Of a stretch of 64,000 nucleotides of DNA, positions 10,933-19,398 are shown one piece after another. How positions within the stretch are numbered: position 1 is the stretch's first letter; each line of letters begins with the position of its first letter. Where the stretch lies: the NCBI GenBank assembly GCA_964604675.1, contig CAZSAT010000018.1:1-64000 (forward strand), written 5' to 3'. The position numbers were made by a program, and so were the translations under genes. The notes below the pieces were generated by a model that was not told the origin of the DNA, did not search any database, and saw nothing but the letters and a program-made list of their open reading frames with translations. Origin of the DNA: CAZSAT01 sp964604675. Lineage in GTDB: Bacteria > Myxococcota_A > UBA796 > CAJQPC01.

Positions 10933-13344
10933 GTGCTGCTCGTCCTGTTGTCGTTGGCCCTGGCCGCCGAGACGGCGGACGGCACGGACGACGATGGGGA
11001 CGGCCGGGTCGATGAGGGCACGAGCGTCTACGACGACGATGGTGACGGGTTCACGGAGGAAGGGGGTGACTGCGACGATGCAAGCGCCGAGCGTTCCCCG
11101 ACCGGCACGGAGACCTGCGACGGGTTCGACCAGGACTGCGACAGCCTCGTCGACGAGGGCACCGCGTGTTTCGACGACGACGGCGACGGCTGGACGGAGG
11201 AGCAGGGCGACTGCAACGACGCTGCGGGCGGCACGCACCCGAAGGCCAACGAGCTCGATGGCAACGGGCAGGACGACGACTGCGACGGCGTCGTGGACGA
11301 CGGCGCCTTCGATGAAGATGGCGACGGCTTCACGACCACCGGCGGCGACTGCGACGACAGCCTGGCCGACACCTGGCCAGACGCGCCGGAGCTGGCCGAC
11401 GACGAAGACAACGACTGCGACGAGGCCGTGGACGAGGGCACCGAGTGGGCGGACGACGACGGCGACGGCTTCCACCGCCACGAAGGCGACTGCGACGACG
11501 GCAACTTCACCACCTTCCCTGGGGCCGGTGAGCTGGAAGACGGCAAGGACAACGACTGCGACGGCCTCGTCGACGAGGGGTCGAGCGTGTCCGACGACGA
11601 CGGGGACGGCTACACGGACGAAGCAGGGGACTGCGACGACGCCGACGAGACGGTGTTTCCTGGCGCCGAGGAGATCGGCGACAGCGTGGACGACGACTGC
11701 GACGGTGCGGTCGACGAGGGCATCGGCGATCGCGACGCCGACGGATGGACGGTGTCCGACGGGGACTGCGATGACGACGACGGGTGGGTGAACCCGTCGC
11801 TCGACGAGTGGTGCGACGAGCTGGACAACGACTGCGATGGCTCGGTGGACGAGGCTTGCGACGCCGAAGGCGTGGCGACAGGGTGCGGGTGCGGCGGTGC
11901 GGCGTTGTCGCCGTGGTGGTTGTTGGCCCCGGCCTTGCTGCTCCGACGTCGCAGGGGCTTGCTTGCCGCTGCGGTGGTCACCGGAGGATGTGGGCCCGAT
12001 GTCGGCGTGACGCGCCTTCAGAAGCGCCTCGTCACTCCGGAGACCGTGGTCGACCTCGGCACCATGAGCGTCGGCGCTGTGCACGATGTTGCCGTGGACC
12101 TGGAAGCGACCAACGACCTCGTCACGGTGTCGGCCGTGCTCGTGGAACACGGGGTCCGGAGCGACGGGCAGGTCACCGAGCCGTTCAGCTGGGATGGCGT
12201 GGTGCTCGAGGTGGACGTGGACGATGTCTACCCGCTGGTCCTGCAGTACGCGCCCGAGATGGAAGGCTACGACCACGCAGTGCTCACCCTGACCGCAGAC
12301 GATCCCGCCGAGGAGCACCTCGTCGAGATCCGTGCGCGGGCCGCGAACGCGGAGCTGAGCGCGAACCCGGGACTGGTGGACTTCGGCGTCGTGGCGGAGG
12401 GCGAGAGGGCCTCGCGCGAGCTGGTGCTCTCGAGCCACGCCCCCTTCGATCTGGAGCTGGGCCTCGAGCTGCTGGACGCAGGCTTCGTGGTGAGCGGTCT
12501 TCCAGGTGTGTTGCCCGCAGAGGGTGAGCTGCGGCTCGACGTCGACGTCACCGCCACGGGTGCGCTCCAGGAAGCCACGCTGCAGCTGATCGGCGAGGTG
12601 GCGCTGCCCAGCGTAGGGCTGCGGGCGAACGCCTGCGCGATCGGGGATCCGGCGATCTACGACCTGGACGCCGACGGTGTGACGAGCTGTGCTGGCGATT
12701 GTGACGACGACGACGCGCTGACCTGGCCCGGAGGCTTCGAGGTCGCAGATGGCGCCGACCAGGACTGCGATGGCCGGGTGGACGAGGGCACGGCGACCGG
12801 TGATGTCGACGGCGACGGGTACGCCCCGGAGGAGGGCGACTGCGCCGAAGGTGATCCGGCTGTTCACCCGGGGGCCGAAGAAGTGCCCGACAACGGCGTG
12901 GACGACGACTGCGACGGCGACGTGGACAGCGGGGCGTTGGACGCCGACGGTGATGGCTACTCGTGGGCTGGCGGCGACTGCGACGACGAAGATGGCTCCG
13001 CGCATCCCACCGCCTCCGAGGAGGCCGACGGCGTCGATGACGACTGCGATGGCGTGGTGGACGAGGACACCGCGGCGGCGGACGACGACGGCGACGGCTG
13101 GAGCGAGGACGACGGGGACTGCTGGGACGACGACGCCAGCGTGTACACCGGTGCGCCCGAGGTGGCCGACGGCGTGGACGACGACTGCGACGGTGCGGTG
13201 GACGAGGGGACGTCGGCCGCCGACGACGACGGGGATGGGTGGACCGAGGACGGTGGAGACTGCGACGACGCGGATGCGGCGGTGAACCCGGGAGCCGTCG
13301 ATCCCCCCGGCGGCGACGACGTCGACTGCGACGGCACCCCGTAG
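10933..13344 (+). CDS. MopE-repeat surface protein with an internal anchor-like/lipobox junction
   Basis: This is an 803-residue acidic exported protein. The leader is MLLVLLSLALA. Residues ~18-310 hold six MopE-type metal-binding repeats (DDDGDGWTEEQGDC ... DNDCDGxVDEG). At 316-345 there is a MYXO-CTERM-like tripartite segment: a Cys pair in GCGCGG, the hydrophobic stretch LSPWWLLAPALLL and an Arg cluster RRRR. The frame then runs without a stop into LLAAAVVTGGC, a lipoprotein-type leader with Cys353. Next come choice-of-anchor D/ASH-like beta domains (about 365-570) and five more MopE repeats to the end. It looks like two surface proteins joined in one frame. The GTG start abuts the aldolase stop. 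Convergent with the methyltransferase gene after 7 bp. Confidence 0.82.
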   Translation: MLLVLLSLALAAETADGTDDDGDGRVDEGTSVYDDDGDGFTEEGGDCDDASAERSPTGTETCDGFDQDCDSLVDEGTACFDDDGDGWTEEQGDCNDAAGGTHPKANELDGNGQDDDCDGVVDDGAFDEDGDGFTTTGGDCDDSLADTWPDAPELADDEDNDCDEAVDEGTEWADDDGDGFHRHEGDCDDGNFTTFPGAGELEDGKDNDCDGLVDEGSSVSDDDGDGYTDEAGDCDDADETVFPGAEEIGDSVDDDCDGAVDEGIGDRDADGWTVSDGDCDDDDGWVNPSLDEWCDELDNDCDGSVDEACDAEGVATGCGCGGAALSPWWLLAPALLLRRRRGLLAAAVVTGGCGPDVGVTRLQKRLVTPETVVDLGTMSVGAVHDVAVDLEATNDLVTVSAVLVEHGVRSDGQVTEPFSWDGVVLEVDVDDVYPLVLQYAPEMEGYDHAVLTLTADDPAEEHLVEIRARAANAELSANPGLVDFGVVAEGERASRELVLSSHAPFDLELGLELLDAGFVVSGLPGVLPAEGELRLDVDVTATGALQEATLQLIGEVALPSVGLRANACAIGDPAIYDLDADGVTSCAGDCDDDDALTWPGGFEVADGADQDCDGRVDEGTATGDVDGDGYAPEEGDCAEGDPAVHPGAEEVPDNGVDDDCDGDVDSGALDADGDGYSWAGGDCDDEDGSAHPTASEEADGVDDDCDGVVDEDTAAADDDGDGWSEDDGDCWDDDASVYTGAPEVADGVDDDCDGAVDEGTSAADDDGDGWTEDGGDCDDADAAVNPGAVDPPGGDDVDCDGTP

Positions 13345-13351
13345 TGCTGCC

Positions 13352-14389
13352 CTAACCGCCGTCGCGCTTCAGCGTGACCAACCGCACGAACCCCGGCTCG
13401 ACCTCCCAGCGCGGCTCCCAACGGCCGGGCGCAGTGGCGAGGTCGAAGCTGCGCGGGGCCTTGAGCATCACCGTTCGGGCGCCGAGAGGCAGTTCGCCGA
13501 CGAGCTGATCCCAGCTGACTCCGGTCCGGTCCCAGGCTTCTCCGCCCCATGGCGGGTCGAGGAACAGGGCCGCCTGCTCGGGCAGCTCGGGCAGCGTGGG
13601 CCGCACGTCCGCGCAGTGAAACTCGATCCTGTCCGCGACCCCCAGGGCGTGTGCGTTTCGCCGCGCGAGAGCCAGGCGCACCCGGTCCCGTTCGACTGCG
13701 ACCACCCTCGAGCCGGCCAGCGCGAACGCGATGGCGTTCCCACCGCAGCCGCAGAACGCGTCGATCACGAGCGGAGCCGCGAGCCACGCGGCCTGCCGGT
13801 CGGCGATCCGGCGCGGCGTGAGGCTGAAGCGTCCGACGTCGTCGAGGTGGGGGAGCCAGGCGCGTCGTTCTCGGTCCGTGCGACGGCGGTGGCGCCGGGC
13901 GGGGGGGGGTAGCCACGCATCGCCTTCGAGCTCCACGTGGACCCGCAAAGCGCCGCCGCCCAACGCGAGCCCGTGCAGGGTCTTGACCCACTGCGAGGCC
14001 TGCTCCGCGGGCACGGCGTCCCCTGGGACCCCACCAAGGAGGGTCAACCGTTGCTGCTTGTCGAAGCCGCGCGGCCAGCCCTCGAAGCGTACCTTGGCGG
14101 TGGTCGCTCGCGGCCGGACCACCTCGAACAACAGCTCCGCCGCGTCCGCAGCCGTGCTCGGGTGTGCGCCGTGCAGCAGGGCGCCGAGCGCCGCCTTGAC
14201 CGCACGCACGTCGGCGCCTTCCCGCACCGGCGACGCCAGCGCGCGATCGAGGGCGCGGCGACTGGCGTAGGGCGACCGCACCCCCGTCTCGCGGGCATGG
14301 GCGCGAAGGCCAGCTACCAGCGGTTGCCAGGCGCGCTTGAGGGGGAAGCGAGGGGTCGCGGCCGCGAGGGCCTCCCTGAGCGTCGTCAA
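13352..14389 (-). CDS. TGS1-like SAM-dependent methyltransferase
   Basis: This 345-residue protein has, in its C-terminal half, the motifs of the trimethylguanosine synthase/RNA cap guanine-N2 methyltransferase family (PF09445): VIDAFCGCGGNAIAFA (208-223) for SAM binding and DPPWGG (278-283) for catalysis. Bacteria lack m7G caps, so the substrate is probably a guanine in another RNA; this is inference. The N-terminal ~190 residues are not recognised and could bind substrate. The likely start is TTG, overlapping the stop of the ComEA-like gene as TTGA, so it is the last gene of a coupled operon. No other in-frame start fits better. Confidence 0.75.
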   Translation of the reverse strand: MTTLREALAAATPRFPLKRAWQPLVAGLRAHARETGVRSPYASRRALDRALASPVREGADVRAVKAALGALLHGAHPSTAADAAELLFEVVRPRATTAKVRFEGWPRGFDKQQRLTLLGGVPGDAVPAEQASQWVKTLHGLALGGGALRVHVELEGDAWLPPPARRHRRRTDRERRAWLPHLDDVGRFSLTPRRIADRQAAWLAAPLVIDAFCGCGGNAIAFALAGSRVVAVERDRVRLALARRNAHALGVADRIEFHCADVRPTLPELPEQAALFLDPPWGGEAWDRTGVSWDQLVGELPLGARTVMLKAPRSFDLATAPGRWEPRWEVEPGFVRLVTLKRDGG

Positions 14390-14859
14390 GGCGAGGCCGG
14401 CGCCGCCACGGTGCAGCGCTCACCGAGGCCCGCCACCGTGGCGCGTCCCATGCCGGGCAGACGAGCGAGCTCATCGCAGCTGGCGAACGGGCCGATTTCG
14501 TCGCGGAACCGCACGATGTCGGCCGCCTTGGCGGCTCCGATGCCCGGCAGGTCGGCGAGGGTCGCCACCGAGGCCGTGTTCAGGTCCACCGGCTCGGCAG
14601 CCTTCTGCTCGGGCCAGATGCGCTCCCTCGCGGACGCGAAGTCTGCACGAGCGAGCAGTCGACGGGAGGCTTCGCCGAGCCCTGGGACGTCAGCGAGGTC
14701 CTCTGCGCTCTCGAGCTCGCCGTGCTCCTCGCGCCAGGCGGTCAGCGCCTCACAGGCTTCCAGACCGACGCCGGGAGCCTGCTGGTCGCACTGGCTCGCT
14801 GTGACCTCGTTGATGCGGAAGCCAGCGCCGAGGGCGAACGACAGCAACACCAGGGTCAC
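14386..14859 (-). CDS. ComEA-like secreted helix-hairpin-helix protein
   Basis: This 157-residue protein has an N-terminal leader (VTLVLLSFALGAGF). Two helix-hairpin-helix regions follow: LADVPGLGEASRRLL and a classical ComEA-type unit DLNTASVATLADLPGIGAAK followed by FASCDELARLPGMGRATV. This fold binds DNA non-specifically. In ComEA it receives incoming DNA at the cell surface or periplasm. The GTG start overlaps the TGA of the metallo-beta-lactamase gene as GTGA, so translation is probably coupled. The partnership with a ComEC-type MBL protein upstream supports a role in extracellular or periplasmic DNA handling, but no ComEC channel is encoded here. Confidence 0.82.
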   Translation of the reverse strand: MTLVLLSFALGAGFRINEVTASQCDQQAPGVGLEACEALTAWREEHGELESAEDLADVPGLGEASRRLLARADFASARERIWPEQKAAEPVDLNTASVATLADLPGIGAAKAADIVRFRDEIGPFASCDELARLPGMGRATVAGLGERCTVAAPASP

Positions 14860-15749
14860 CCGCCGCGGCCGCCGAAGAGGGTTTCGCGCCGGCTGACGCC
14901 GCGGGTCATCACCACGTCGGTGCCGTCGGACTCGAGGATGAGCCGGCCGGACTGATCGGTGCGGAAGACCTCGGCGCCGATGCGCTCGAGGCGCTCGAGG
15001 GTGTCGGTGCCCGGGTGGTCGAACTTGTTGTCCTTCCCGCAGCTGATGAGCGCGATCTCGGGCTGCATCACGTCGAGGAAGTGGCTGCTGGTGGAGTGGC
15101 GAGAACCGTGGTGCGCGACCTTGAGGACCTCGCAGCCGCCCCGGAGATCGTCTGCGATGACCTCCTCGGTGGGCTCCTCGGCGTCTCCGGTGAAGAGGAA
15201 GCACACGTCGCCGTGGTCGACGCGCAACACCACCGAGTTGCTGTTCAGGTCGCTGCGGGTGTCGCTCAGGTACGTCCGTCCCGGCCAGAGCACCGTGGCG
15301 GTGACCTCGTCCCAGCTCCAGCTCTGGTGGGTCGTTGCACGCGTGCGCTCCACCTTCCGCGAGCTCAGCATGCGCTCCAGGTCCTGGAACGTCGCTGACT
15401 CGGCCGGGACACCGGAGTCGACGTAGGCGCCGATCTTGAAGCTCTCGACCACCGCCTCCATGCCCCCGATGTGATCGAGGTGCGCGTGGGAGGCGACCAC
15501 GAGGTCGAGGCTGCGAATGCCTCGCCCCCTGAGCTGGCGGTACACGCCGTCCTTGGTCGGTCCGGCGTCGATCAGCACCCGTTCACCGGCGGGCAGGGTC
15601 AGGAGGATGGCGTCACCCTGCCCGACGTCCAGCACCTCGACCTGCAAGGTGCCGGCGTGAACGGAGGAGCTGAAGAGGAGGGCGGCCAGGACCGCGAAGG
15701 TGGCCTTCAGAGGCGTCGCCGAGCAGGCGACGGGCGGGCTTTTCATCAT
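14856..15749 (-). CDS. Exported ComEC-type metallo-beta-lactamase fold protein
   Basis: This 297-residue protein has a hydrophobic leader (ATFAVLAALLFSSSVHA), then a metallo-beta-lactamase domain of the kind found at the C-terminus of ComEC/Rec2. It opens with LQVEVLDVGQGDAILL, carries SHAHLDHIGG (87-96) as metal ligands, LFTGDAE and VAHHGSRHS further on. Stand-alone members are thought to be nucleases or phosphodiesterases. The leader places it in the periplasm or outside. It has two adjacent ATG codons (15749, 15746). Four bases separate it from the upstream lipoprotein gene and it overlaps the ComEA-like gene. No transmembrane competence channel domain is present, unlike full ComEC. Confidence 0.83.
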   Translation of the reverse strand: MMKSPPVACSATPLKATFAVLAALLFSSSVHAGTLQVEVLDVGQGDAILLTLPAGERVLIDAGPTKDGVYRQLRGRGIRSLDLVVASHAHLDHIGGMEAVVESFKIGAYVDSGVPAESATFQDLERMLSSRKVERTRATTHQSWSWDEVTATVLWPGRTYLSDTRSDLNSNSVVLRVDHGDVCFLFTGDAEEPTEEVIADDLRGGCEVLKVAHHGSRHSTSSHFLDVMQPEIALISCGKDNKFDHPGTDTLERLERIGAEVFRTDQSGRLILESDGTDVVMTRGVSRRETLFGGRGG

Positions 15750-15753
15750 CCGG

Positions 15754-16890
15754 CTAGAGGGCGGCGAACCAGACGTCGCGGTGGGTGTAGTCGTAGCAGG
15801 CCACGTAGCGCTGGTCGCCGACCGCCACGGTCTCGGTGTGGTAGCCGACCGCGGCATCGGTGCCGGCCACCGAGGCGGGGCTGCCCCAGGAGCCGGGCGA
15901 TCCGGCGACCTGTCGAAGGTCGTTGTTGTCACCGTCGAAGTAGAAGATGCCGCCGTCGTAGATCGCCGCGTCCGCGCCGGTCCAGGAGGCGTCGTCGACG
16001 AGCTCGGTGGACCACTGGCCCGAGGAGCCGGTGGCGACGCGCAGATCCTGCTCGCCGACGTCCTGGTAGGCGATGTGGAGGGATCCGTCGACCACCACCA
16101 TGTCGGGCCAGGCACCCACGTCACCGTCGTCGTCCACGACCTCGACCGACCCGTTGGTGGAGAGCTTCAGGGCTCCGTTGGCGCGATCGTAGTAGGCCAC
16201 GTAGGTGGTGCTGCCGTCGATCAGGACCTTGGCGTATTCGCCGACCTGGGCCTCGAGGATCTCGCCCGAGTCCCCCTGGCCCTCCTCGCCCTCGTCCACG
16301 ACCTCGGTGGAGAAGCTGGACCCGTTGTAGCTGGTGAGCCGCAGCGTGCCTTCTTCGTCGTCGAAGTGGGCGATGACCGGGTGGCCGCTGGCGTCCAGCG
16401 CGAGGCTGTTCCAGTAGCCCACGTCGCTGCCGCTGCCCTGGCCGGTGTCGGCCGTGGTGAGCGTCCAGACCTCGTCGGCAGGGGCCTTCGAAGCCACCTT
16501 CAGCGTGGTGTTCTGTTGGTCCTGGTACGCGACCCAGACGGTGCCGTCCGAGGCGATGGCCAGGCTCGTGTAGAGGCCCACGTCGCCCGGGTCGAGCCCA
16601 CCATCGCCGGCGTAGCCGTCGACCTCCTGGCGCTCCCAGGTGACCGCGCCGTCGGCGACCGTGCCCACGGCGTAGCCGACGGCCCCCTTGGTGCGGTCGT
16701 AGTAGCTGATGGCAGGCTGCCCGTCGGGGGTGACAGCCATGGACAGCCATTGCCCGACGTCGTTGTCGAAGGTGGCGACCTCGTCGTCTCCCCCGGTGTC
16801 CGTCGGCACGAGTTCCTGCTCGTTGCAGCCGCCGCAGGCTTCGAGGAGCAGGGCCGAGGTCAGCAGGAGAAGTGCGCTGGGGCTGCGCAT
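15754..16890 (-). CDS. Predicted lipoprotein with repeated beta-propeller-like units
   Basis: This 378-residue protein begins with a lipoprotein leader ending LLLEAC, followed by an acidic Thr/Asp linker. The rest is a set of internal repeats of ~50 residues with patterns such as DVGxWxSLALDxxGxPVIAHFD, AYYDRANGALKLST and ISYYDRTKGAVGYA, which suggests a BNR/Asp-box-like propeller. I cannot assign a ligand or enzyme activity. The ATG at 16890 is supported by GGAGG 6 nt upstream. It is the first gene of the minus-strand unit that continues into the MBL, ComEA-like and TGS1-like genes, with only 4 bp to the next. Confidence 0.78.
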   Translation of the reverse strand: MRSPSALLLLTSALLLEACGGCNEQELVPTDTGGDDEVATFDNDVGQWLSMAVTPDGQPAISYYDRTKGAVGYAVGTVADGAVTWERQEVDGYAGDGGLDPGDVGLYTSLAIASDGTVWVAYQDQQNTTLKVASKAPADEVWTLTTADTGQGSGSDVGYWNSLALDASGHPVIAHFDDEEGTLRLTSYNGSSFSTEVVDEGEEGQGDSGEILEAQVGEYAKVLIDGSTTYVAYYDRANGALKLSTNGSVEVVDDDGDVGAWPDMVVVDGSLHIAYQDVGEQDLRVATGSSGQWSTELVDDASWTGADAAIYDGGIFYFDGDNNDLRQVAGSPGSWGSPASVAGTDAAVGYHTETVAVGDQRYVACYDYTHRDVWFAAL

Positions 16891-16964
16891 CGGGGGCCTC
16901 CGGAGGATGCGGGAATGTAGCTGCCCCGTCTTGCCGATGTCAACGCGCTGCGTCGCCGCTGTGC

Positions 16965-16970
16965 CATCCT
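16965..16970 (+). promoter_or_regulatory. -10-like CATCCT, possible leaderless promoter
   Basis: CATCCT differs from TANNNT only in its first base. It lies exactly 6 nt before the GTG at 16977, matching the spacing seen at other starts in this window. Confidence 0.35.
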
Positions 16971-16976
16971 CGGGGC

Positions 16977-17780
16977 GTGCTGGTCTGGATGCTGAGCTGT
17001 GGGGAGCCCCCGGTCCGGGCGCCGGCGGGACCGCCGTGCCCGCTCGGCACGGTCTGGATCGGCGGCGGGGAGGCCACCCTGGGGGCCTTCGACCCCGACC
17101 ACTTCGAGGATCAGTTCGTGCCTGTCGAGGTCGAGGTCGACGGCTTCTGCATCGCCGAGCTGCCCTTCCCGGGTCGGGTGGGGGATCCCTGGTTCGAGGA
17201 CGGCATCGAGGCGGGGCTGCTCGACGTCTGGGAGGTGGTGCTCGAGGACCACGGACGCCGCCTCTGCACGGTCGAGGAGCTGCTCTGGGCGGCGGCGGCC
17301 GGCCCCGCGAACCTCCCATGGCCGACCGGCACGACCTGGACGCGCCCGTGCGAGCCCGACACGAGCTGGGGCGACATGGACGCGATCGGTCACTGGGAAG
17401 CCTGCCGCAATGCGTTCGGACTGCGAGACTTCTCGGTGGTGTCGTCCTGGGCGGTGGGCTCGGTCGACGTGGACGACGCGCGCTCCGCCGTGCGACGGCG
17501 GGACCGGGTCGTGGCTGGAGGCACGAACCGGCGCGACACCTTCTACGCCCCGAACGCGTTCGGCCTGCACGGGCACGATCCGGGCGACCCGGCGTTCTTC
17601 GACGATCAGCTCAGGGTCTGTGCGGACCCCCTCGCGGCGCTCGACGCGGAGTGGCTGTTGTTCGTCGAGGCCGCGGCGATGGCCGGTACCTTCGACTCAG
17701 CGCTCGAGCTCGCGCCCGTCGACGTAGAGGCGCCACTCCGGGCCGTCGTGCTCGACGTCTACGCCGAAGCCGGTCTCTGA
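16977..17780 (+). CDS. Formylglycine-generating-enzyme-fold (SUMF1-like) lipoprotein
   Basis: This 267-residue protein has a very short leader, VLVWMLSC, with Cys8 as possible lipidation site. The body resembles the SUMF1/FGE fold: GTVWIGGG near the start, a VDGFCIAE segment, GRRLCTVEELLWAAAAG (as in family RLPTEAEWEYA blocks) and CRNAFGLRDFSVVSSW. The C-terminal active-site cysteines of true formylglycine-generating enzymes are not visible, so a binding or scaffold role is more likely than sulfatase activation. The start is GTG at 16977; an ATG at 16989 is an alternative but would shorten the leader. Its 3' end overlaps the convergent glycosyltransferase gene by 84 bp. Confidence 0.62.
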   Translation: MLVWMLSCGEPPVRAPAGPPCPLGTVWIGGGEATLGAFDPDHFEDQFVPVEVEVDGFCIAELPFPGRVGDPWFEDGIEAGLLDVWEVVLEDHGRRLCTVEELLWAAAAGPANLPWPTGTTWTRPCEPDTSWGDMDAIGHWEACRNAFGLRDFSVVSSWAVGSVDVDDARSAVRRRDRVVAGGTNRRDTFYAPNAFGLHGHDPGDPAFFDDQLRVCADPLAALDAEWLLFVEAAAMAGTFDSALELAPVDVEAPLRAVVLDVYAEAGL

Positions 17781-19376
17781 TCGGACGAGGGCCACGAGCA
17801 GCGACTCGCCCGAGCTCTGTCCACGTTGGACGAGGTCACCCACACGGAGCGTGGCCTCCCCCCGGAACAGGAGGGCCACGACGTGCTCGCCACCGTCGAT
17901 GAGGAGGCCCTCGCCGCCCTCGGCCGTGACCGTCGGGTAGCAGCCCGCCAGATCGTCGAGCTCGAGCCGGTAGGGGTAGTGGGCGTAGGCGACATGGTCG
18001 GTCGGCGGCAAGCGCTCCCGGAGGCACGCGAAGCGCGCGGGGTCGCCGAGCACGCCGGTCAGCGCGTTGGCGCTCACCAGGACATCCCCGAGGGTGGGGA
18101 CGACCGGGTCGCTCTGGCCGTCGGGGTGGTTGCTCCGCCAGGCCTCGACCGCATGCCCGGTCTGACCCCAGTCCAGGTTCGAGTCGGCGAGGTGGCGCCA
18201 GGCCTCCTGCCGCTCCGTCAGCCGTTCGTTGAAGTAGCTCAGGCCCCACGGCCACCAGCTCAGACCGCTGATGAGGCTCCAGACGGCCGCCGCGGCGACG
18301 GCGGGCACAGGGAGTCTGGAGGCCCAGAGCACCGCGAAGGGCAAGGCGGGGAGCACATACCGCAAGCCCAGCTGGAAGTTGAACGCGAACGAGAAGTACG
18401 CGAGGAAGAAGGCGGGGGGCACCACGAGCGCCAGGTCCGTGGCCCGGGGACGCCTCAGCAGCCCCAGCGGCGCGAGCAGCAGCAGGCCGAGGGGCAGCTT
18501 CCAGCCCGCCGCGCGGAGGAAGTAGTCGCGCTGGCCGTCGACCGTCATCCGGCCATCGACGTAGATGTTCCCGTGGCCTCGGTCGTCGTCGGCCTTGACC
18601 CAGTCCAAGCCCTCGAGCCAGGGCCTCGGGAAGGGCAGCGGCAGATCGGTCTCTGCGAGGGCCGAGAAGGTCTGCGACTGCCACGGGATCGCGCTTGCCG
18701 CCGTGAAGGTGCCGGTGAACGCATAGGCGCCGTTCAGGCTGAGCCAGGCCGCGAGCACGAAGCCGGGAACGACGCGCAGCGGTCGGGTGGTCCGCTTCGC
18801 CAGGCACCAGCACGCCGTGACGAGGAGCTCCACCGGGAGGAGGAAGGCGCTGGTGAACTTCACCGCCTGGGCCAGCCCAAACGCCAGACCCGCGACCACG
18901 GCACGGCCCGTGGTGGGACGCTCCAGGGTGCGCAGGAGGCTCAGGCTGCAGGCGAGCACGAAGAAGGTGCACGGCAGGTCGGTGGTGACGAGGCTGGCGT
19001 GGGCGATCAGGTTCGGGTCCCAGGCCACCAGGGCCGCGGCCGCCAGCGCTCCGGCTCGGGTCGTCCAACGCCGGGCCCACACGGCGACCAGCCAAGCGGT
19101 CCCACAGAGCCAGGCCAGCTGCGGCAGCCGCGCAGCCCACCACCGAAGCTGAGGATCCGAGGCCTCGAGTGCGAAGGCTGGGAGTGCGTTGAGCACGCTC
19201 ACCGGCATCTTGGAGTTGTCGAAGCGACGCCAGTCGCCGTCCTGCAGGATGCGCCGCCCCATCTCGAGGTGGTTGGGCTCGTCGAAGGTCGGGCTCCAGT
19301 GCCACGCCTGGCTGGCGCCGATGAGCACGGCCACAGCGAGGATGAGGAGGAACGGGAGGCGGCTGGCGCGTGTCAC
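17697..19376 (-). CDS. GT39/ArnT-like membrane glycosyltransferase
   Basis: This 559-residue integral membrane protein has about ten hydrophobic segments. An acidic pair in the first periplasmic loop (SPTFDEPNHLEMG) matches the DE motif of lipid-phosphate-sugar transferases of the PMT/ArnT (GT-C) fold. The C-terminal ~150 residues are soluble and contain ADSNLDWGQ, typical of this bacterial subgroup. It would transfer a sugar from a polyprenyl-phosphate donor to protein or lipid on the periplasmic side; the acceptor is unknown. The start is GTG with a TATCGA hexamer 6 nt upstream and no Shine-Dalgarno. It is divergent from the SCO gene (22 bp). Confidence 0.8.
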   Translation of the reverse strand: MTRASRLPFLLILAVAVLIGASQAWHWSPTFDEPNHLEMGRRILQDGDWRRFDNSKMPVSVLNALPAFALEASDPQLRWWAARLPQLAWLCGTAWLVAVWARRWTTRAGALAAAALVAWDPNLIAHASLVTTDLPCTFFVLACSLSLLRTLERPTTGRAVVAGLAFGLAQAVKFTSAFLLPVELLVTACWCLAKRTTRPLRVVPGFVLAAWLSLNGAYAFTGTFTAASAIPWQSQTFSALAETDLPLPFPRPWLEGLDWVKADDDRGHGNIYVDGRMTVDGQRDYFLRAAGWKLPLGLLLLAPLGLLRRPRATDLALVVPPAFFLAYFSFAFNFQLGLRYVLPALPFAVLWASRLPVPAVAAAAVWSLISGLSWWPWGLSYFNERLTERQEAWRHLADSNLDWGQTGHAVEAWRSNHPDGQSDPVVPTLGDVLVSANALTGVLGDPARFACLRERLPPTDHVAYAHYPYRLELDDLAGCYPTVTAEGGEGLLIDGGEHVVALLFRGEATLRVGDLVQRGQSSGESLLVALVRSETGFGVDVEHDGPEWRLYVDGRELER

Positions 19377-19382
19377 GGGCTG

Positions 19383-19388
19383 TCGATA
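19383..19388 (-). promoter_or_regulatory. -10-like TATCGA, possible leaderless promoter of the glycosyltransferase gene
   Basis: The minus-strand hexamer TATCGA lies 6 nt before the GTG at 19376. It departs from TANNNT in the last base. It overlaps the ribosome binding site region of the divergent SCO gene. Confidence 0.3.
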
Positions 19389-19398
19389 GGAGGCGCCC

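Noticed and set aside
11988..12527. An ATG with GGAGG upstream at 11988 as the start of a separate gene.
   Set aside because: The ATG is in another frame that yields an Arg/Gly-rich nonsense translation; the ASH-like domain lies in the main frame.
10156..13005. A 949-codon minus-strand frame opposite the aldolase and second MopE-repeat gene.
   Set aside because: Same cause; no family resemblance and it opposes two well supported genes.
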